Source of the DNA: Pseudopedobacter sp035496935
GTDB lineage: Bacteria; Bacteroidota; Bacteroidia; Sphingobacteriales; Sphingobacteriaceae
Direction of reading: 5' to 3'
Length of the DNA: 64,000 nucleotides
NCBI GenBank assembly: GCA_035496935.1
Contig: DATJED010000020.1
Span: 1-64,000 of the forward strand
Part shown: piece by piece, positions 1 through 7,153 of the stretch
Position numbering within the stretch: position 1 is the stretch's first letter
Layout of the letters: every line of letters begins with the position of its first letter
Translations under genes and position numbers: made by a program
The notes under the pieces: model-generated
What the model was told of the DNA's origin: nothing
What the model saw: the letters and a program-made list of their open reading frames with translations, nothing else
The model's database searches: none

Positions 1-250
1 AAGTTGCTCGATAAGCAGAGCCGTTCCATAGGGAGCGCTGGGCTGGTAAAACGCCGGGCCGGGAGCATGGCCTGTGCGGATGAAGGATCGTTTTACCTTG
101 ATTTTTTGGTTCCTTTTTCATCTAAGGAAAAAGGGACTAGCCCTTGTCCCGGCAATGAGGGACGGGAAGGCTGAGGGCTGGGCTTATACTCCCATTAAAG
201 AATAATTCTGACATTTGGAATCTCCCCGGCTCATAGCCACCGGAGGGGCT
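1..250. repeat. Dispersed direct repeat, copy 1
   Basis: This block recurs at 549-794 almost base for base; the second copy has a few substitutions and two small deletions. It contains a self-complementary stretch around a fast-folding TTCCTTTTTC / GAAAAAGG hairpin and the words GGCAATGAGGGACGG, which reappear in decayed form near 3930 and 11290. No convincing gene is present. The open frames across it (137-325 minus, 215-460 plus) have no recognisable domain and are rejected as coding. Confidence 0.9.
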
Positions 251-548
251 ATTTCTTTTCGGAGGAAAAGAAACAAAACTCTTTTTTTGTCGCACAGGTG
301 CTTTAGGCGCAAAGCCAACCCGCATCAGAAAATCAAGTGCGCTGATTTTTTCATTAGTTTTTGTTTTGCTTTAAAGGCATTCAAGAAGGCAAAGCCTTTT
401 CACTGGACAGTGCCAATACTTAGGCTTTTGCGTACTCGAGTGAAACCGCTTTTGCTATAGGCTTGGTAATGCTTAATGTTTGTTTACTGCTACTGATTTT
501 CTGATCTCCTGGCACTCCCACCGCTCCTTGTGTTGTGGAAACTAAATG

Positions 549-794
549 AAGTTGCTCGATAAGCAGAGCCGTTCCATAGGGAGCGCTGGGCTGGTAAAAC
601 GCCGGGCCGGGAGCATGGCCTGTGCGGATGAAGGTTCGTTTTACCTTGATTTTTTGGTTCCTTTTTCATCTAAGGAAAAAGGGACTAGCCCTTGTCCCGG
701 CAATGAGGGACGGAAAGGCTGAGGGCTGGGCTTATCCCATTAAAGAATAATTCTGATATTTAAATCTCCCCGGCTCATTGCCACCGGAGGGGCT
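549..794. repeat. Dispersed direct repeat, copy 2
   Basis: Near-identical second copy of the block at 1-250, same orientation, 548 nt downstream. The interval between the copies (251-548) holds no supported gene and includes a low-complexity segment rich in AAGGC/AAGCC words. Confidence 0.9.
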
Positions 795-797
795 TAT

Positions 798-830
798 GTC
801 CAAGCAGGATCTTTCGCAGAAGACCCTGCG
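798..830. repeat. Dispersed hairpin repeat (GTCC-AGCAGG / GACCCTGCG), copy 1
   Basis: A 33-nt imperfect hairpin whose sequence recurs at 3981-4013: both read GTCC-AGCAGG-TCT, a short loop, then GACCCTGCG. It belongs to the repeat-rich tail of the 549-794 element. No function is visible. Confidence 0.6.
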
Positions 831-912
831 CTGTTTCAAAAAGTAATTGTCCCCGGCATGAGGGGCAAGCAAACCTGTGGGATAAGCCTATTTTTAAATT
901 ATTTAAACAAAG

Positions 913-1632
913 TTAAAGCTTATTCAACAACTCCTGCGCTTTACTATAAACAGCAGCATCTTTAGGAATCTTATGCAACCAAACTTTGCATTGCTCTTTA
1001 TTCTTTTCTTTTAAATAGCTGAGCGCTACATAAAAAGTAGCATCGTATTTCAGCAAAGATTCTTTGGTGGCAACCTTTATTAAGTTTGTTCTGGCAATAA
1101 TTACCGAATCAGTTTCTAACTGCGCTACGCCCAAATAAAACCTTAACAAATCATTCGTGGAATCTTGCTGCACCAATGGATTTAAGATTTTTTTAACCTC
1201 CTCAAAATTCCGTTCGTTAAAAGCATCAGTAGCGTTTTGCAGATCTGCTTGATCGTTGTTTCCCCTTTCGGCAAAGGAGATCATCTCTGTATCTGCGTAT
1301 TGATTATATAAGTTTTTATTCCAAGGTGCCCAGATCAGTAAGCCGATAACTAAAACTGCAGCCGCATACCATATTTTGCTGAACGCTATTATTTTAGCTT
1401 TTGGCTTTTTAAAATGTTGTTGGTTAAACTGCTTTAAAGTGGCTTTAAATTCGGCATCGGCTTTATCTGGAGCTAAATTCGACTTTAAAGTTCCTTTGAC
1501 TGATTGGTAAAGTTTTAGCTCCGCCCGCAGGTCAGCATCTTCACGTAAAGCTTCCTCAAAGCTTTTTATGGTGCTGGCTTCCATTTCGCCATCAGCATAG
1601 TTTATAACATCCTGTTTAGAAAACTTATCCAT
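913..1632 (-). CDS. Anti-sigma factor-like membrane protein with TPR-type periplasmic domain
   Basis: A 239-residue protein with an N-terminal cytoplasmic helical part (about 1-85), one membrane segment (about 86-105, hydrophobic run ending in WAPW) and a C-terminal part (about 125-239) that reads as two or three helix-turn-helix TPR-like units. Its start overlaps the end of the upstream ECF sigma gene by 8 nt. A sigma gene followed by a single-pass membrane protein is the usual sigma/anti-sigma arrangement, so I infer that it sequesters that sigma factor. There is no zinc-binding HxxxCxxC motif, so this is not a ZAS-type anti-sigma factor. The signal that would release the sigma factor is unknown; the TPR domain may bind a periplasmic partner. 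Confidence 0.7.
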   Translation of the reverse strand: MDKFSKQDVINYADGEMEASTIKSFEEALREDADLRAELKLYQSVKGTLKSNLAPDKADAEFKATLKQFNQQHFKKPKAKIIAFSKIWYAAAVLVIGLLIWAPWNKNLYNQYADTEMISFAERGNNDQADLQNATDAFNERNFEEVKKILNPLVQQDSTNDLLRFYLGVAQLETDSVIIARTNLIKVATKESLLKYDATFYVALSYLKEKNKEQCKVWLHKIPKDAAVYSKAQELLNKL

Positions 1633-2197
1633 GATTTTTTTGCTCCTCAGTTTTAATCATTTGAATTAAAGATGCCAAACACTCCGATTTTTTCTTTCTT
1701 AAATAACCGTAGGTTACGCCAAGCTGTTCCGCAATTTTCTCTTGATGTTCATCAGAAAGTGCCAAGCTGATAATCTCCCGGCATCGTTCAGAAAGTTTTT
1801 CGAACATCGTTAAATAAAGAGAAGATTGCCTTTGCTGTTCTTCCAGTTCATCAGCCTGGCTAAAAACATCCTCACTGATGTTTAATAAATCGTCTTCGCT
1901 TTTTGTTACCGGTATAACCGCTCTTTTTTTAAGCTCGTTCAACCATTTGCGTTTGCAGATCAGCATAAAAAACGGCTCGAAGGGACAGCTTAGCTTTAAG
2001 TCTTTATATTTTGCTTGGTTATATAGATCAATCAAACATTCCTGAAATATATCTCCGGCATCGTCCTCATCTCCGCTATTTGCGGAAACATAACGCTTTA
2101 CCTTATCGGCGAATTTGGAATAAATCTGACCAATCACCTTGCTATCGTTGCTCAGCAAACCCTCAATATAAAACTGGTCTTTATGAATTTTTTCCAA
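1625..2197 (-). CDS. ECF-type RNA polymerase sigma-70 factor
   Basis: A 190-residue protein with ECF sigma layout: region 2 at about 20-95 (GDIFQECLIDLYNQAK, then a basic patch around KRKWLNELKKR) and region 4 helix-turn-helix at about 130-180 (SERCREIISLAL, then IAEQLGVTYGYLRKKKSECL). ECF factors direct RNA polymerase to a small set of stress or envelope promoters. The gene is translationally coupled to the downstream membrane protein at 913-1632, its probable anti-sigma factor. No SusC/SusD genes adjoin it, so it is not an obvious polysaccharide-uptake sigma factor. Confidence 0.85.
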   Translation of the reverse strand: MEKIHKDQFYIEGLLSNDSKVIGQIYSKFADKVKRYVSANSGDEDDAGDIFQECLIDLYNQAKYKDLKLSCPFEPFFMLICKRKWLNELKKRAVIPVTKSEDDLLNISEDVFSQADELEEQQRQSSLYLTMFEKLSERCREIISLALSDEHQEKIAEQLGVTYGYLRKKKSECLASLIQMIKTEEQKNHG

Positions 2198-2251
2198 TGC
2201 CTAAATGTTTACGCTAAAATATAAAAATTTCTGTAGGCTTTGTCTTACTGC

Positions 2252-2407
2252 GTCATTGTGAAGCAGAAGCTAGAATGTGCGCAAATGCGCTGTGGCAATC
2301 TATGCGTTGCTTTGCACAGGCCTAATTTACCGGCTGTACTTTAACAGAAGTCCCAACCTCTGTAGCTTGGAGACTGCCACGTCGTTGCAATCCTCGCAAT
2401 GAGGCGA
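2252..2407. repeat. Dispersed inverted-repeat element (GTCATTG-type ends)
   Basis: The left end (GCGTCATTGTGAAGC) and right end (GCAATCCTCGCAATGAGGCG) are inverted relative to each other, and the interior carries GTGGCAATCT and its complement AGACTGCCAC. It resembles the short non-coding palindromic elements common in Bacteroidota intergenic DNA. Decayed pieces of the same word set occur near 20105-20175 and 45170-45225. It encodes no protein. Confidence 0.6.
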
Positions 2408-2414
2408 TAATAAA

Positions 2415-2424
2415 GGGGGGGGGG
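2415..2424. repeat. Homopolymer tract of ten G
   Basis: Ten consecutive G residues in otherwise AT-rich DNA, 56 nt upstream of the small ORF at 2481. Tracts like this slip during replication and can make neighbouring expression variable; that is inference here. Confidence 0.8.
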
Positions 2425-2480
2425 TAACAAAACAAAACTTCAGTTTATATACCTACAGAAAGCATTAAAAAACAAACAAA

Positions 2481-2570
2481 ATGAGCACTAGAGAAACAAC
2501 CATTATCAACACGCTACTTAATGTAGTAATGGCATTAAGCCTCTTTTTATTAATTCAAATTTTATACTAA
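2481..2570 (+). CDS. Putative 29-residue single-span membrane peptide
   Basis: A short ORF with an ATG preceded by an A-rich stretch (AAAACAAACAAA), typical of Bacteroidota start regions. The product begins MSTRETTIINTLL and continues with a hydrophobic run (residues about 10-28, with NVVMALSLFLLIQIL) ending in Tyr. The 5-residue polar N-terminus plus one helix resembles small membrane peptides. It lies 46 nt upstream of the lipoprotein gene at 2616 and could share its transcript. I recognise no family; the peptide is supported only by its start context and composition. Confidence 0.45.
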   Translation: MSTRETTIINTLLNVVMALSLFLLIQILY

Positions 2571-2615
2571 CCAGATTATTAACCGGCAAAAATTATTGCC
2601 ACAAATTTAAAGACC

Positions 2616-3575
2616 ATGAAAAAGTTAAATTTCACAGCAGCATTATTAATAGCGGTAATAGGATTTACAGCTTGTAAAAAAGACAGAACACAACCTGTTA
2701 ACGAGGTACAAAACACAAAAGATTTTACCAAAAAATTAGGTTCGCAGAAACAAAGCTTTACCGTAAAAAGTTCGGAACTGCCAAAAACTTTAGCATTAGC
2801 TAACGGTACAAAAATCACCATTCAGCCAAATTCTTTTACCATGAACGGCCAACCGGTAACTGGCGATGTAAGTATAGAGACCTACGAAATGTTAAGCCGA
2901 AGCTCGATTATTTTAAGCGGAACCAACACCAACCATATTTCTGGTTCGCCGTTGATTTCACAGGGTTTTATATTTATTGATGCAAAAGTGAACGGACAAA
3001 GCGTTGATAAATACCTACAAAAGCCTTTAAGCATTAAAATACCCGCTAAAGGTCAGCCTTTTACCCAAATTTGGGAAGGCGTAGAAAATGTGGGCGATAT
3101 TAACCAAATGGCTTGGCAAGCACCAAAAAATCCTAACGGACAAGGACAGCAACGTGAGGTTAAAGCCGTGGAAGATGATTTTGTTTTCGACTTTGGACAG
3201 CTTGGATGGGTGAATTGCGATATATTTTACAACTCATCTGCACCAAAAACTACCGTTAGGGTAACTGTTTTAAACAACCCTGGAGCAATGGCGACTTTTA
3301 GAGGTTTCACCGGCGAAACTTTTGTATTCTTTTGTGCAAACGGCGATAACGTTGTAGCACAGATTTACACTCCGGACGGTGCAAACAAAGTTAAAAGCTA
3401 TGATAACTCCATGCCGATTGGTTCTGAAGGCAAACTGATTGCCTTTTCCATCAAAGACGGAAAATACTACTTCGCCGAAAAAGATGTGACCATTTCTGCT
3501 GATATGAACGAAAGCTTGACTTTGGTAGAAACTACCGAAGCCGCCGTACAAGCAGCAATTACCGCTCTTGATTAA
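2616..3575 (+). CDS. Secreted lipoprotein with an N-terminal beta-sandwich domain
   Basis: A 319-residue protein with a signal peptide and lipobox FTAC (lipidated Cys20), so it should be membrane-anchored and face the periplasm or cell surface. After a linker, residues about 50-160 carry the pattern NGTKITIQPNSF...NGQPVTGDVSIE, which recalls the ZU5-like beta-sandwich domains frequent in large Bacteroidota surface proteins. The remainder (about 185-319) is beta-rich with no motif I can name. It stands alone with its own strong terminator at 3601-3640. Function unknown. Confidence 0.75.
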   Translation: MKKLNFTAALLIAVIGFTACKKDRTQPVNEVQNTKDFTKKLGSQKQSFTVKSSELPKTLALANGTKITIQPNSFTMNGQPVTGDVSIETYEMLSRSSIILSGTNTNHISGSPLISQGFIFIDAKVNGQSVDKYLQKPLSIKIPAKGQPFTQIWEGVENVGDINQMAWQAPKNPNGQGQQREVKAVEDDFVFDFGQLGWVNCDIFYNSSAPKTTVRVTVLNNPGAMATFRGFTGETFVFFCANGDNVVAQIYTPDGANKVKSYDNSMPIGSEGKLIAFSIKDGKYYFAEKDVTISADMNESLTLVETTEAAVQAAITALD

Positions 3576-3600
3576 CAAAAATTAATCCTGATTAACCTAA

Positions 3601-3640
3601 AAACGGGCTGTTCCGAAAGGAAACAGCCCGTTTTGTTTTG
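3601..3640 (+). terminator. Rho-independent terminator of the 2616 lipoprotein gene
   Basis: An 11-bp stem (AACGGGCTGTT / AACAGCCCGTT) with the 8-nt loop TCCGAAAG region, followed by TTTTGTTTTG, 25 nt after the stop codon. Confidence 0.9.
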
Positions 3641-4020
3641 TTTAATTATACGACCGTTCATGTTGATCCGCCGGTTGGCGGAGAAACATCTCACAAACAG
3701 ATTATCACATGTTACAATCAAACCATGCCTGTTAGATTTATCTGCGAGGAACTCAGATACTCATACTTCGAAACGACGGGTAGAGAAATGCACAACCCTG
3801 AATGACCGCTTTTATTCGCCCTTGGCCTTTGCGGCTTAGATCAAAGAAGTACAACCACTTCCCTTCATAGCAAAGGGCGCAGGCGACAGTTTTTGGTTAC
3901 TTTTTTCTGTAAAAAAGTAACTGCCAGATGCTCGGCATGAGAGCAGGCAAGGCTGTGTGTAAACGCAATAGACAACTTTTGTCCCAGCAGGGTCTCTCTC
4001 AGAGGACCCTGCGACTATTT
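3641..4020. repeat. Repeat-filled intergenic region, no gene
   Basis: This gap holds a TCCGCC-GGTT-GGCGGA palindrome (3667-3682) with the flank GAAACATCTCAC, also seen at 16033. It also holds a copy of the element that starts CATAGCAAAGGGCG (about 3861-3955, second copy about 11160-11310), containing a GTTACTTTTTT / AAAAAAGTAAC hairpin, and the hairpin repeat 3981-4013. An ORF at 3633-3839 lies entirely in repeats and is rejected. Confidence 0.7.
3981..4013. repeat. Dispersed hairpin repeat, copy 2
   Basis: Matches 798-830. Here the hairpin is better preserved: CAGGGTC pairs with GACCCTG across the loop TCTCTCAGAG. Confidence 0.6.
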
Positions 4021-4021
4021 A

Positions 4022-4054
4022 GCTAACAAACTACCCACCTAACAAACTAACTTA
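4022..4054. repeat. Octamer microrepeat tract at the valS 3' end
   Basis: Degenerate 8-nt units CTAACAAA, CTACCCAC, CTAACAAA, CTAACTTA run up to and into the valS stop codon (complement of TTA at 4052-4054). The same unit type recurs between hisG and hisD. Confidence 0.65.
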
Positions 4055-6742
4055 CCCCAATGCAACCAAAGACTCTTCCAAAATCTTAATCTTAGCTTCG
4101 GCATCGGCTTTTTTGTTCTGCTCGTTAGCTACCACTTCAGGTTTGGCATTCTGTACAAAACGCTCGTTAGACAATTTGGCGTTAACCGCTTTTAAAAAGC
4201 CCTGTAGATACGCGATATCTTTTTTGATGGATGCTTTTTCTTCTTCAACATTGATGTTTCCCTGTAAAGGAATAAAAAACTCATCTCTGCCCGCCATAAA
4301 CGTTGCGGCACCGGCTAATTTCTCGTCGGTTTTATTAAGCTCACTGATATTGGCTAATTTACTAATTATGTTATTATAGGCATGATAATCAATATCAGAA
4401 TTTGCCTTAACAGCCAAAGTCAAGGCCTCTTTCGGAGAAATCTGCTTGCTGTTTCTAATGTTTCTGATTTCGGAAACCACTTGTTTAACCGCCTCAATTT
4501 CTTTTAAAAGCTTTTCATTTGTTTCAGCAGCCGTTGGGATTTGTGCAACAATGCAGCAATCTTTTTCACTACGATTACCAAAAACCTCATCATGCCATAA
4601 TTCTTCGGTTAAGAAAGGCATAAACGGATGCAATACTTTTAAAATTCTTTCGAAAAACTGAATGGTGGCTTCAAAAGTTGCTTTATCAATTGGTTGCTGA
4701 TAAGCGGGTTTTACCATTTCTAGGTACCACGCACAGAAATCATCCCAAACCAATTTATAAGTCGCCATTAAAACTTCCGATAAACGGTAGGAAGCGAAAT
4801 TAGCTTCAATCTCTGCCAAAGCTTCGTTAAACCGAGATTCGAACCAATCGATGGTGGTTTTATTGGGGTTTGGTAAGCTGGCGTCTACTTCCCAACCTTT
4901 AATTAATCTAAAAGCATTCCATATTTTGTTGGCGAAGTTTCTTCCCTGTTCGCAGGAAGATTCATCAAACATAATATCGTTTCCGGCTGGCGAGCAAAGC
5001 AACATTCCAACACGAACACCGTCGGCGCCGTACTGCTCAATTAAATCTAAAGGATCTGGCGAGTTGCCTAAGGATTTAGACATTTTACGCCCTAATTTAT
5101 CCCTAACAATTCCAGTTAAATAAACATTTTTAAACGGTGCTTCTCCCCTAAATTCGTGTCCCGCCATAATCATCCGGGCAACCCAAAAGAAAAGGATTTC
5201 TGGCGCTGTAACTAAATCATTTGTTGGGTAATAATAGTTGATGTCCGCATTACCTTTGGCTTCCGGATTACCACAAACTGTTGGATCAAAAACAGATATC
5301 GGCCAAAGCCATGATGAAAACCAAGTATCTACAACGTCTTCGTCTTGCGTTAAATCTTGAGGTGTAAGGTTTTGGGTTTGAGGTGTAAGGTTGAACTGCT
5401 CAATTGCTTCTTCCGCGGTTTTTGTAACTACAACCGCCCCATTCGGTGCATACCAAGCCGGAATCTGCTGTCCCCACCATAATTGGCGAGAGATACACCA
5501 GTCCTTTACATTCTCCATCCAATGGCGGTAAGTGTTGATAAATTTATCAGGAATTAGCTTTACCTCGCCATTGTTCACATAATCCAAAGCCGGACCAGCC
5601 ATTTCGCTCATTTTGCAAAACCATTGCATAGAAAGCTTTGGCTCAATGGCGACATCGGTTCTTTCAGAAAAACCAACCTGCGATTTATAATCCTCTACTT
5701 TTTCTAAATGACCAGCTTCATCTAAAAGCTTAGCTATTTTTTTACGGGCAATAAATCGGTCCTCGCCAATTAAAATTTCTGCTTTTTCGTTTAAAGTTCC
5801 GTTATCATTTAAAATATCAATAACTGGGAGGTGGTGTTTCTGACCAAGCTCATAATCATTCAAATCATGCGCAGGCGTAACTTTTAAACAACCAGTACCA
5901 AAATCCATGGTTACATATTCATCCAAAATCACCGGAATTTCGCGGTTGATTAAAGGAACAAAAACCGATTTTCCATGTAAATGCGTATAACGCTCGTCAT
6001 TCGGATTAACGCATATCGCCGCATCAGCCATAATGGTTTCTGGGCGGGTGGTAGCTATTGTTAAGTATTCAGTATCAAGTATTGAGTACTTAGACTCTCC
6101 GCCTCGTGGATCTTGATTCTTGCTACTTGCTACTTGATACTTGATATAATACAACTTCTGGTTCACCTCTTTTCTAATCACCTCTTCGTCAGAAACAGCG
6201 GTTAAACCTTTTGGATCCCAGTTTACCATACGTACGCCACGGTAAATCAGCCCTTTTTTATGCAAATGGATAAAAGTATCGATCACCGCTTCGGATAAAG
6301 CTGGATCCATGGTAAAAGCCGTACGGCTCCAGTCGCAGGAAGCACCTAATTTTTTTAGCTGATCTAAAATTATTCCACCGTATTTATCTTTCCACTCGTA
6401 AGCGTAAGCCAAAAATTCCGCCCGGGATAAATCTTTTTTATTGATGCCTTTTTCTTTCAACATCGCCACCACTTTAGCTTCGGTAGCAATAGAAGCGTGG
6501 TCTGTACCCGGAACCCAGCAAGCGTTTTTACCGCTCATTCTAGCTCGGCGCACCAAAACATCCTGGATGGTATTGTTAAGCATGTGTCCCATGTGCAACA
6601 CTCCGGTAACATTTGGCGGAGGAATTACGATGGTATAAGGCTCGCGTTCGTCTGGAGTAGATTTAAAAAAATCGTTCTCCATCCAATACTGGTACCATTT
6701 ATCTTCAAAACCTTTCGGGCTGTACGTTTTGGCAATACTCAT
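4052..6742 (-). CDS. valS: Valyl-tRNA synthetase
   Basis: An 896-residue class I synthetase that charges tRNA-Val in the cytoplasm. Visible features are the HIGH-type motif HMGH at residues 50-53, the CP1 editing domain (about 195-340, with TTRPETI), the KMSKS motif at 553-557, the anticodon-binding helical domain and a C-terminal coiled coil of about 65 residues. Two stretches do not match the family: about 199-227 and about 450-462. Both are encoded by degenerate heptamer tracts (6063-6147 and 5355-5396) that stay in frame. All catalytic motifs are intact, so the enzyme should be functional. A TATTTTTG box on the minus strand at 6778-6771 is the probable -7 element. Confidence 0.98.
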   Translation of the reverse strand: MSIAKTYSPKGFEDKWYQYWMENDFFKSTPDEREPYTIVIPPPNVTGVLHMGHMLNNTIQDVLVRRARMSGKNACWVPGTDHASIATEAKVVAMLKEKGINKKDLSRAEFLAYAYEWKDKYGGIILDQLKKLGASCDWSRTAFTMDPALSEAVIDTFIHLHKKGLIYRGVRMVNWDPKGLTAVSDEEVIRKEVNQKLYYIKYQVASSKNQDPRGGESKYSILDTEYLTIATTRPETIMADAAICVNPNDERYTHLHGKSVFVPLINREIPVILDEYVTMDFGTGCLKVTPAHDLNDYELGQKHHLPVIDILNDNGTLNEKAEILIGEDRFIARKKIAKLLDEAGHLEKVEDYKSQVGFSERTDVAIEPKLSMQWFCKMSEMAGPALDYVNNGEVKLIPDKFINTYRHWMENVKDWCISRQLWWGQQIPAWYAPNGAVVVTKTAEEAIEQFNLTPQTQNLTPQDLTQDEDVVDTWFSSWLWPISVFDPTVCGNPEAKGNADINYYYPTNDLVTAPEILFFWVARMIMAGHEFRGEAPFKNVYLTGIVRDKLGRKMSKSLGNSPDPLDLIEQYGADGVRVGMLLCSPAGNDIMFDESSCEQGRNFANKIWNAFRLIKGWEVDASLPNPNKTTIDWFESRFNEALAEIEANFASYRLSEVLMATYKLVWDDFCAWYLEMVKPAYQQPIDKATFEATIQFFERILKVLHPFMPFLTEELWHDEVFGNRSEKDCCIVAQIPTAAETNEKLLKEIEAVKQVVSEIRNIRNSKQISPKEALTLAVKANSDIDYHAYNNIISKLANISELNKTDEKLAGAATFMAGRDEFFIPLQGNINVEEEKASIKKDIAYLQGFLKAVNAKLSNERFVQNAKPEVVANEQNKKADAEAKIKILEESLVALG
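5355..5396. repeat. Heptamer tract inside valS (second insertion)
   Basis: Plus-strand units AGGTGTA, AGGTTTT, GGGTTTG, AGGTGTA, AGGTTGA. In the coding frame three units equal seven codons, giving the repeat NLTPQTQ / NLTPQDL just before the conserved LTQDEDVVDTWFSS block. Confidence 0.8.
6063..6147. repeat. Heptamer tract with inverted arms inside valS (editing domain)
   Basis: On the coding strand the left arm is TATCAAG, TATCAAG, TAGCAAG, TAGCAAG, AATCAAG. A ~20-nt centre follows, then inverted-sense units (TACTCAA, TACTTGA, TACTGAA). It adds roughly 20 residues (around ASSKNQDPRGG and SKYSILDTEY) to a hairpin of the CP1 domain. Confidence 0.8.
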
Positions 6743-6770
6743 ATATAATAAAAGTCTTTTTTTCGAAACG

Positions 6771-6778
6771 CAAAAATA
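6771..6778 (-). promoter_or_regulatory. Probable -7 box of valS
   Basis: The minus strand reads TATTTTTG, matching the Bacteroidota -7 consensus TAnnTTTG, 28 nt before the valS start codon. I see no clear -33 TTTG at the usual spacing. Confidence 0.5.
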
Positions 6779-6799
6779 GGGTTTATTGGGAAATTATTA

Positions 6800-7072
6800 G
6801 TTTTTGTTTTTAACCGCAGATGACACTAAGCTTATAGGTTGATTTTCACAAAGTTGAAGAAATATTGAATTGAAATTGCCGTCTTGTCAGTCTGAGCGGA
6901 GTCGAAGACTAACCAGAGTACGCAGAGGTCACAGAGCTGGATGGAAACCTTGTTAATACAAGAATTTTAACTCCATAATTGGCGTCTTTGCTCTTTTATC
7001 TTTACTCTCTCGTCTCAATTGCAGTCTTTGCTCTTTTGTCTTGGTTCTTTGCTCTTGATTCTTTCATCTCTA
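6800..7072. repeat. Intergenic repeat fragments and a CTTT-type heptamer tract
   Basis: The region contains fragments of common Bacteroidota interspersed words (ACCGCAGATGACAC, ACGCAGAGGTCACAGAG) and one TGAGCGGAGTCGAAG core at 6893. From about 6982 to 7072 a heptamer tract follows with units such as GTCTTTG, CTCTTTT, ATCTTTA, TTCTTTG, CTCTTGA. The frame extends through this tract from a TTG at 7019 into the M13 peptidase, but the true start is later. Confidence 0.7.
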
Positions 7073-7153
7073 TTCAGTAACAATCATATTCAAATTTTGA
7101 CACAATACACATCTGATGCGTATCTTCACCATGTTATACACAAAAACAATTTT

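Noticed and set aside
215..460. 81-codon ORF on the plus strand
   Set aside because: It lies wholly in repeated intergenic sequence, has composition of low-complexity words and no domain.
3633..3839. 68-codon ORF after the lipoprotein gene
   Set aside because: It starts in the terminator tail and runs through dispersed palindromes, so it is not a gene.
6811..6935. Words resembling ACCGCAGAT and CACAGAG repeats taken as a possible RNA
   Set aside because: They look like remnants of common interspersed repeats; no tRNA or structured RNA could be traced.
7019..7153. 45-residue N-terminal extension of the M13 peptidase
   Set aside because: It starts with TTG inside a heptamer tract and would precede a good signal peptide at 7154.
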